Assembly (NCBI GenBank): GCA_947259865.1
Contig: CAMYNZ010000050.1
Coordinates: forward strand, 1-19,358
Source of the DNA: an uncultured Desulfobacterales bacterium
GTDB taxonomy: Bacteria > Desulfobacterota > Desulfobacteria > Desulfobacterales > G020354645
DNA length: 19,358 bases
Reading direction: 5' to 3'
A model generated the notes under the pieces. It saw nothing but the letters and a program-made list of their open reading frames with translations. It was not told the DNA's origin and made no database searches. Position 1 is the first letter of the stretch; each line of letters begins with the position of its first letter. Made by a program: the position numbers and the translations under genes. This document shows, piece after piece, positions 14,489 through 19,358 of the stretch.

Positions 14489-15178
14489 CTAGATGTCAGT
14501 GACAGCGAACTCAAAGGCCCGTCTGCATTGCAATTCGGTGGGATTTACGATCTCAATGTCAAAATCTTTTTGTTTTACAACCAGTGGAATTTCAGTGCAG
14601 GCTAATACCACTGCATTCAGGTGAGGATATTTTGATATAATTTTGCGAAATGCCTTGTGAAAACTTTTATTGATCGTCCCTTTGGCCAACTCCGATTGAA
14701 TTCGCTGGATCTCTGCCCGGTCGTCCGGGTCGGGAATTTTTACACGCAGGCCATATTTCTCCAACTTACGCTGGAAAAATCCATCTTCCATGGTGTATTT
14801 TGTTCCCAAAAGCAGCACATTTTCCAGTTTTTTCATCTGAGCGTACTGGCCCGTAACATCTACGATATGAAATACGGGAATGCGGAGGGTTAATTCGGTT
14901 TGGATTAAATCAAAGGCCTTATGAAGGGTATTGTTGCCAATAAGAATACAATCAGGGCCAAGCCGGATCAACTTTTTAAGTTCTGTCCGCAACCGGTGAG
15001 GGATTTCATTCCAGCCGCTGTGATAGCGGCTTTTTATTTCATGGTAATCAATACTATAAAGCAATATTTTGGCTGAATGAAATCCGCCTAATTTTTCCTG
15101 GGCGAGCTTGTTTAAAATGCGATAATATTCAATTGTGGACGGCCAGCTGGTGCCGCCAAGAAGACCGATTGTTTTCAT
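14489..15178 (-). CDS. Aspartate/glutamate racemase family protein
   Basis: 229 residues, close to the family length. It begins with MKTIGLLGGTSWPSTIEYY, typical of the YgeA/aspartate racemase group, which interconverts amino acid enantiomers without a cofactor. Of the two catalytic positions, the second is Cys194 (VLACTEIPL), whereas the first is in GNNTLH, so Thr84 replaces the usual Cys. E. coli YgeA, a broad-specificity racemase, also has Thr there as I recall, so activity is not excluded, but the substrate is uncertain. The start ATG 15178 has AGGAAA about 6 bases ahead; an upstream in-frame extension to 15277 has no such support and no family similarity. It is divergent from the dehydrogenase gene, with a shared 249-base regulatory gap. 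Confidence 0.85.
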   Translation of the reverse strand: MKTIGLLGGTSWPSTIEYYRILNKLAQEKLGGFHSAKILLYSIDYHEIKSRYHSGWNEIPHRLRTELKKLIRLGPDCILIGNNTLHKAFDLIQTELTLRIPVFHIVDVTGQYAQMKKLENVLLLGTKYTMEDGFFQRKLEKYGLRVKIPDPDDRAEIQRIQSELAKGTINKSFHKAFRKIISKYPHLNAVVLACTEIPLVVKQKDFDIEIVNPTELQCRRAFEFAVTDI

Positions 15179-15296
15179 GTTAATTTCCTGCAATTCATTC
15201 CGTGCAGAGTGCGGGCTGGTCGCTGACTTCCTCAATGGATCAGATAACTTGTTGGTGTCCGGCCCGGTCCACCGCACCCAGAAATTACATACTATG

Positions 15297-15328
15297 TTGA
15301 CAGGTGTAATGCAAATCTGGAATTATCA
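15297..15328 (+). promoter_or_regulatory. Possible sigma70 promoter for the dehydrogenase gene
   Basis: TTGACA at 15297-15302 is a perfect -35 hexamer; AATTAT at 15321-15326 matches the -10 consensus at four of six positions with an 18-base spacer. It lies in the divergent intergenic region about 100 bases before the start codon. A second TTGACA at 15384 has no acceptable -10. Confidence 0.3.
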
Positions 15329-15427
15329 TGAGGAAGTAAGGATCAATGGGTTTGCTAGAATCAGGTTGCTGTCTAAATCATCGTTGACAGCATTGTTCAA
15401 ACGTATCCATCAGGAAGGAGATATCCA

Positions 15428-16486
15428 ATGACCACCTATCGGATCGCAATAATCCCCGGCGATGGGATCGGGAAAGAAGTGGTTCCGGAAGGCCTCCGGG
15501 TGCTTGAGGCTGCAAGCCGGCAGTTCGACATCGATTTTATATGGACTGAGTTGCCCTGGAGCTGCGAGACATACATGCAAACGGGTCGGATGATGCCGAC
15601 AGATGGAATTGAAAAACTGCGCGATCATGACGCCATCTTTCTGGGGGCCGTTGGTTCGCCCGGCGTTCCGGATCACGTATCTTTGTGGGGATTGCTGATA
15701 CCTATCCGCAGGCAATTTCAGCAATACATCAACTTGCGCCCCGTTCGAATGATAAAAGGCATGCTATCCCCCTTGCAGGGAAGGGGACCGGAGGACATCG
15801 ACTTCTGGGTTGTACGCGAGAATAACGAGGGCGAGTATTCGGAGATCGGTGGACGCCTTTATTCCGGGACCGAGGACGAGACGGTGGTGCAGGAGTCGGT
15901 TTTTACCCGCAAGGGCGTTGACCGGGTCCTGCGTTACGCCTTCGAACTTGCTCGACGACGGGATGCCAGGCACCTCACCTCGGCCACCAAATCAAACGGA
16001 ATTATTCACACCATGCCTTATTGGGACGAGCGCTTTGCTGCAATTGCTCTCGATTATCCCGATGTTCGCACCGACCAATACCACATTGATATTCTTAGCG
16101 CTCATTTTGTCTTACATCCTGATTGGTTTGATGTGGTCGTTGGCAGCAACCTTTTCGGTGATATACTTTCTGATCTGGGCCCTGCAGTTGCGGGCACAAT
16201 CGGTATCGCCCCATCGGGCAATATCAATCCAGCCCGGGAATATCCATCGATGTTCGAACCGGTGCACGGCTCGGCCCCCGATATCGCCGGTATGGGTATC
16301 GCCAATCCCATCGGTCAAATCTGGTCGGGGGCCATGATGCTCGAACACCTGGGTCATCCGGAAGCTGCAACCGTGATTGAACGTGCCATCGAGACAGTGC
16401 TGCAGGATTCCCAATTGCGGACACCCGATATGGGGGGCAAGGCCACGACTGTGGAAATCGGTTCAGCTATCGCAGGAGTTATTTAG
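15428..16486 (+). CDS. Tartrate / D-malate dehydrogenase-type decarboxylating dehydrogenase
   Basis: 352 residues, full length for the isocitrate/isopropylmalate dehydrogenase superfamily. Motifs: GDGIG (11-15), substrate-binding arginines in NLRPVR (102-107) and VVRENNEGEYS (128-138), catalytic Tyr137 and Lys188 (ATKSNG), metal-binding Asp221, Asp245 and Asp249, and the coenzyme loop EPVHGSAPDIAG (277-288). The GEYSEIGGR and QESVFTRKGVDR segments are most like the TtuC/DmlA (YeaU) group, which oxidises tartrate or D-malate with NAD+ in the presence of Mn2+ or Mg2+ and K+, rather than LeuB. Substrate choice between these cannot be settled by eye. AAGGAG at 15415-15420 gives a well-placed ribosome binding site. 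It is divergent from the racemase gene. Confidence 0.88.
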   Translation: MTTYRIAIIPGDGIGKEVVPEGLRVLEAASRQFDIDFIWTELPWSCETYMQTGRMMPTDGIEKLRDHDAIFLGAVGSPGVPDHVSLWGLLIPIRRQFQQYINLRPVRMIKGMLSPLQGRGPEDIDFWVVRENNEGEYSEIGGRLYSGTEDETVVQESVFTRKGVDRVLRYAFELARRRDARHLTSATKSNGIIHTMPYWDERFAAIALDYPDVRTDQYHIDILSAHFVLHPDWFDVVVGSNLFGDILSDLGPAVAGTIGIAPSGNINPAREYPSMFEPVHGSAPDIAGMGIANPIGQIWSGAMMLEHLGHPEAATVIERAIETVLQDSQLRTPDMGGKATTVEIGSAIAGVI

Positions 16487-16613
16487 AAGCTATCTCAAAA
16501 ATGCATATTAACCGCCTCCGGTGGGCTAGCGTCCACTGGCCCGCCCGCCTCTCCTGAGCGGCTCGCGATGGCGGGCAGGCTGCGTTGTCCCGCGGCTTGA
16601 AATGCTAATTTAT

Positions 16614-16705
16614 CGCGGCAAGATGCCGCTCCCACTGTTCATATTGGATCGAGTTTAGTATACACCATGGTATTCAAAAATTGGTGGGAGTGGCTTCCAG
16701 CCACG
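16614..16705. repeat. REP-like inverted pair
   Basis: Two 22-base units face each other: CGCGGCAAGATGCCGCTCCC plus AC (16614-16635), and GTGGGAGTGGCTTCCAGCCA plus CG (16684-16705). The second is a diverged reverse complement of the first, and each unit can form its own small hairpin (GCGGCA/TGCCGC; GTGGCT/AGCCAC). The layout matches a bacterial REP/BIME element between convergent genes. Confidence 0.65.
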
Positions 16706-16718
16706 AGGTGTACGTTCA

Positions 16719-16740
16719 TCCGCCAGAGTGCGTTGGCGGA
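16719..16740. repeat. TCCGCCA...TGGCGGA hairpin
   Basis: Perfect 7-base arms around an 8-base loop. Related ATCCGCC-containing sequence occurs near 114-134 and 12346-12370 in other intergenic regions of this window, suggesting a dispersed short palindrome family. Confidence 0.45.
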
Positions 16741-16830
16741 CTCCGCTTTCAAACCACGGGACGCCTTGATGCATACCTGAATCTGATTAGATTAGACATG
16801 TAATCCCGCATCAGCGGTGAGTGGTGGTTG

Positions 16831-17709
16831 TCAGCCGCCCAGAAACAAGCGACCGACCTCGGGGTTTTGCAGAAGCGCATCGCCGCTGTCGGCCATAGCC
16901 AGCTGGCCTGAAACCAGCACGTAGCCGATATCGGCAAACTCCAACCCTTTTTTGGCGTTTTGTTCGACCATAACGATGGTCTTACCTTCTGTGTACTGAA
17001 GGTCGTCCAGGATTTCGAACACCATATCGATAAAGCGGGGTTCAAGTCCGATTGAGGGTTCATCCACCAGCAGAACTTCCGGCTCCATGATCAGTGCCCG
17101 TGAGATCTCCAGGAGCCGTCTTTCGCCGCCCGAGAGAACACCCGCGTTCTGGTTTCGGCGTTCAGCCAATTGAGGATACTTGGCGAGCACTTTTTCTGCG
17201 GCCTCACGGGCCTGACTCGGTTTTTTCATCAGAAAGCCACCCATGAGCATATTTTCTTCAACCGTCATATCGGGAAAAATCGAGGAATCCTGAAGGATAT
17301 AGGCGATGCCGGCACGTTTGAGCTTCTGGTTGGAGCTCAGGCGGGTGATGTCGTTTCCGCGCATTTTGATGGCCCCACCGGTGATGGTGGTGAATCCGTA
17401 GATGGAGTGCAGGGCGGTAGACTTGCCGGCGCCATTGGGACCGATCATACAGAGAGACTGTCCTGCGCCCACCTGCAAATTGAATTCGTGTAAAACCACC
17501 ATCTTGCCGTAACCGGCCCTTAACCCTTCAATGGTTAGCAGCGGTTCTTTGCCTACCAGTTCCCCCAGGCGCTCTCGACTCGGCCCTTCGGCGGCCAGTT
17601 CGGCGGCCTGGCGCTCAACCTCATCAACAGAAATCACCGTATCCACAGGGCCAAGGCCGTGACCGCTGCGATCGTCTCTGCCTGTGTGCTGTTTATCGTT
17701 TTGGCTCAT
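16831..17709 (-). CDS. livF: Branched-chain amino acid ABC transporter ATP-binding protein LivF
   Basis: 292 residues. Walker A GPNGAGKST (90-98), Q-loop Gln140, signature LSGGERR (192-198), Walker B VLLVDE (212-217). The switch position reads VEQN instead of a His motif, which is typical of LivF. It supplies ATP hydrolysis for import of branched-chain amino acids or related compounds together with LivG. A ~55-residue N-terminal extension, charged and absent from ordinary LivF (about 235 residues), precedes the ABC domain. The start is supported by TAATG overlap with livG. It is the last gene of the minus-strand liv operon; no strong terminator was seen after it. Confidence 0.9.
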   Translation of the reverse strand: MSQNDKQHTGRDDRSGHGLGPVDTVISVDEVERQAAELAAEGPSRERLGELVGKEPLLTIEGLRAGYGKMVVLHEFNLQVGAGQSLCMIGPNGAGKSTALHSIYGFTTITGGAIKMRGNDITRLSSNQKLKRAGIAYILQDSSIFPDMTVEENMLMGGFLMKKPSQAREAAEKVLAKYPQLAERRNQNAGVLSGGERRLLEISRALIMEPEVLLVDEPSIGLEPRFIDMVFEILDDLQYTEGKTIVMVEQNAKKGLEFADIGYVLVSGQLAMADSGDALLQNPEVGRLFLGG

Positions 17710-18455
17710 TATCGGGCCCCTAGATAAGCGTCGATCACCTGCTGATCGTCTTGAATTTGATCCGGTGGACCGCTGGTCAGCAATTGTCCGTGAGCCAAAC
17801 AGTAGATGTGTTCAGCCAGATTCATGATCACGCGCATATTGTGCTCGATGACAAAGAGGGTGATGCCAAGATCGGCATTGGTGCGTTTCAAACGTTCAAT
17901 CAAACCGTTGATCAGCGTCGGGTTTATACCGGCCGTGGGTTCATCCAGAAGCAGCAGACCGGGCTCGTTCATGAGGGCCATGGCAAACTCCAACAGCTTT
18001 TGCTGACCGAACGAGAGATCACCCGCCATGAGATGCCGTTTGGTATAAAGTCCGACAAACTCCAGCAGGCTCTCGGCTTTTTCCGTGATCTCCGGCGGGT
18101 ACTTGGAAAACATGATGCGCAAACTTTCATCCTTGTGCGGGACGCTGATCTGCATATTCTCCACACAGGTCATTTTTCCGTAAATACGTGTTTGCTGAAA
18201 GGTTCGCAGAAGCCCCAGGCGTGCGATTTCAGGCACCCGCATGCCGGAAAGTTCCCGACCCCCAAAGCGAATAGAACCGTTGTCGATGGGGTGGTAACCG
18301 ACAATGGAGTTGAACAGCGTTGTCTTGCCGGAGCCGTTGGGACCGATCAGACCGATAATGCGGCCTTTAGGGACAGAAAGGGTGATGCTGTCGTTGGCGA
18401 CCACACCGCCGAACCGTTTGCTGACGTTTTCCACCATTAGCTGGTGTTCCGTCAC
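17709..18455 (-). CDS. livG: Branched-chain amino acid ABC transporter ATP-binding protein LivG
   Basis: 248 residues, normal length. Walker A GPNGSGKT (38-45), LivG-type RTFQQTRIY Q-loop region (84-92), signature LSFGQQ (147-152), Walker B LLLLDEP (167-173) and H-loop VIEHNM (202-207). It works as a heterodimer with LivF under the LivH/LivM permeases. The start is GTG 18455, with AAGGAG 7 bases ahead. The stop overlaps the livF start by one base (TAATG), so the two are translationally coupled. It follows livM by 127 bases of AT-rich DNA, an unusually loose gap for this operon. Confidence 0.92.
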   Translation of the reverse strand: MTEHQLMVENVSKRFGGVVANDSITLSVPKGRIIGLIGPNGSGKTTLFNSIVGYHPIDNGSIRFGGRELSGMRVPEIARLGLLRTFQQTRIYGKMTCVENMQISVPHKDESLRIMFSKYPPEITEKAESLLEFVGLYTKRHLMAGDLSFGQQKLLEFAMALMNEPGLLLLDEPTAGINPTLINGLIERLKRTNADLGITLFVIEHNMRVIMNLAEHIYCLAHGQLLTSGPPDQIQDDQQVIDAYLGAR

Positions 18456-18582
18456 GGGCTATCTCCTTCCGCCATAAGCGTTATTTTAATAAGCTAATTC
18501 GATATTAATCCGGGGTTGACATAAAAAGAACAAATATCAGAACCTAGGAACTAATAAGCCTATTGTTAATGATTGAATTAGC

Positions 18583-19358
18583 TCATATACTTTCTTCGGA
18601 AGTACTGAATGTTTTGCTTTCTTCTACGCGATGGCCAAAACGTTCCGGCCAGCGTTCCCGCACCCAGCCCATGATGCCCATTGGAAAAAAAACCACGATT
18701 GTGACAATAAGGGCTCCCAGGGCTACTCTCTGCCAGCCGAAGAGATAGGTCCAGAACACTTCCTGGGTGACGTGAAAAATCACAGCACCGATTACGGGCC
18801 CCCAGAGGGTTCCTTTGCCGCCCAGGATGGCCATTAAGATCATCCACACTCCAAAGGTGGGTCCCGCGAAGGCCACTTCGGTAGGGTCGATAAAACCGAT
18901 GAGATGGCCGGCACCGCCGCCTACAAGTGAAAGGAAAAAGGCCGACAGACACCACGCCACAATTTTGTGCCGGGTGGTTTGGATTCCCATGGCCTCAGCT
19001 TTGTCCTCGTCGTCCCGGATGGCGTTGATGGCCAGACCGAAGCGACCTGAATAAATCCATCTCAAGATAAGGAAAGCGAAAACAGCTACAATAAAAAAAA
19101 GATAATAAAAGAAAGCCCCGCGTTCTCCCAATCCGTCAGGAAATACGGGTGTTACCAGACCGGAGCCCGCGCCGATAGATTCCCAGCCGTTGGCAAGCTC
19201 ACCGGCAGCCACCCCAAGTCCCAGGGTACAGATACCGAAATAGTGGCCGCGCATTCCCATTGCCAAAATGCAGGCTCCAAGAATCGCTGCTGCGGCCACC
19301 GCAACAATGGCCCCCACCCCCATACCAACAAACAAGCCTGTCAGGTAATCCCCGGATG
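18583..19358 (-). CDS. livM: Branched-chain amino acid ABC transporter permease LivM (5' end outside window)
   Basis: At least 258 residues; the frame stays open through the right edge, with GDYLTGLFVGMGVG encoded at the boundary, so the true start lies outside. The visible part has about six membrane helices and the LivM signature region RSGRFGLAINAIRDDEDKAEAMGI-like loop (here SGRFGLAINAIRDDEDKAEA), which contacts the ATPases, and GGKGTLWGPVIGA near the end. It forms half of the inner-membrane channel with LivH, which is presumably encoded further upstream. The C-terminal tail is charged and cytoplasmic. Confidence 0.92.
   Translation of the reverse strand, partial: SGDYLTGLFVGMGVGAIVAVAAAAILGACILAMGMRGHYFGICTLGLGVAAGELANGWESIGAGSGLVTPVFPDGLGERGAFFYYLFFIVAVFAFLILRWIYSGRFGLAINAIRDDEDKAEAMGIQTTRHKIVAWCLSAFFLSLVGGGAGHLIGFIDPTEVAFAGPTFGVWMILMAILGGKGTLWGPVIGAVIFHVTQEVFWTYLFGWQRVALGALIVTIVVFFPMGIMGWVRERWPERFGHRVEESKTFSTSEESI

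Larger units (their letters stand above)
16487..16830. other. Repeat-rich intergenic region
   Basis: No gene supported between the dehydrogenase and livF stop codons, which face each other. Contents: a GCCCGCC/GGCGGGC inverted pair (16543-16549 and 16570-16576), the REP-like pair at 16614-16705, and a TCCGCCA/TGGCGGA hairpin (16719-16725 and 16734-16740). No standard T-run terminator was identified. Confidence 0.6.

Noticed and set aside
17751..18440. 229-residue plus-strand open frame
   Set aside because: It is antisense to livG, whose Walker and signature motifs are complete.
1..19358. CRISPR array, tRNA or rRNA genes
   Set aside because: No regularly spaced direct repeats and no tRNA or rRNA signature sequences were found on reading.

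Overview
The window looks like chromosomal DNA of an anaerobic, probably sulfate-reducing member of the Desulfobacterota (former Deltaproteobacteria). This is an inference from three things: large heterodisulfide-reductase (Hdr)-type redox genes carrying many Fe-S motifs, an HdrA read through an in-frame UGA as selenocysteine, and branched-chain amino acid transport plus organic-acid genes around them. No rRNA, tRNA, CRISPR array, transposase or integrase gene was seen.

Region 1 (about 140-9910, + strand) is one redox and signalling block. It starts with a ~1194-residue flavo-iron-sulfur protein that combines HdrA-like parts, a GltD/NADPH-oxidoreductase module, ferredoxins and an MvhD-like domain. 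An HdrC-HdrB (HdrD/BamD-like) fusion overlaps its stop codon. Next come a soluble GAF-GAF histidine kinase and a stand-alone receiver protein, and last an HdrA-MvhD fusion. That last gene looks broken by TGA at 7940-7942, but the TGA sits in a CxxU motif at a conserved HdrA position and is followed by a perfect 7-bp hairpin with a GGUC loop. It is best read as one selenoprotein gene. The likely theme is cytoplasmic, flavin-based electron transfer between NAD(P)H, ferredoxin and a disulfide-like or other low-potential acceptor, with a two-component pair encoded inside the cluster.

Region 2 (about 9911-12630) is gene-poor and AT-rich. It holds an unrecognised 145-residue protein on the minus strand, two paralogous small arginine-rich proteins built on DRR/ERR motifs, a small single-span membrane protein, a good terminator, and several inverted repeats. 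The most striking repeat is a nested palindrome of about 200 nt at 12230-12426, with 12-bp direct repeats further out on each side.

Region 3 (12630-16486) is organic-acid and amino-acid related: a sodium:solute symporter with its small two-helix partner, an Asp/Glu-racemase-family protein, and, divergently, a tartrate/D-malate dehydrogenase-type beta-decarboxylating dehydrogenase.

Region 4 (16487-19358) is a repeat-rich intergenic stretch with a REP-like inverted pair, followed by a minus-strand liv operon (livM partial at the window edge, then livG, then livF) for branched-chain or related amino acid import.
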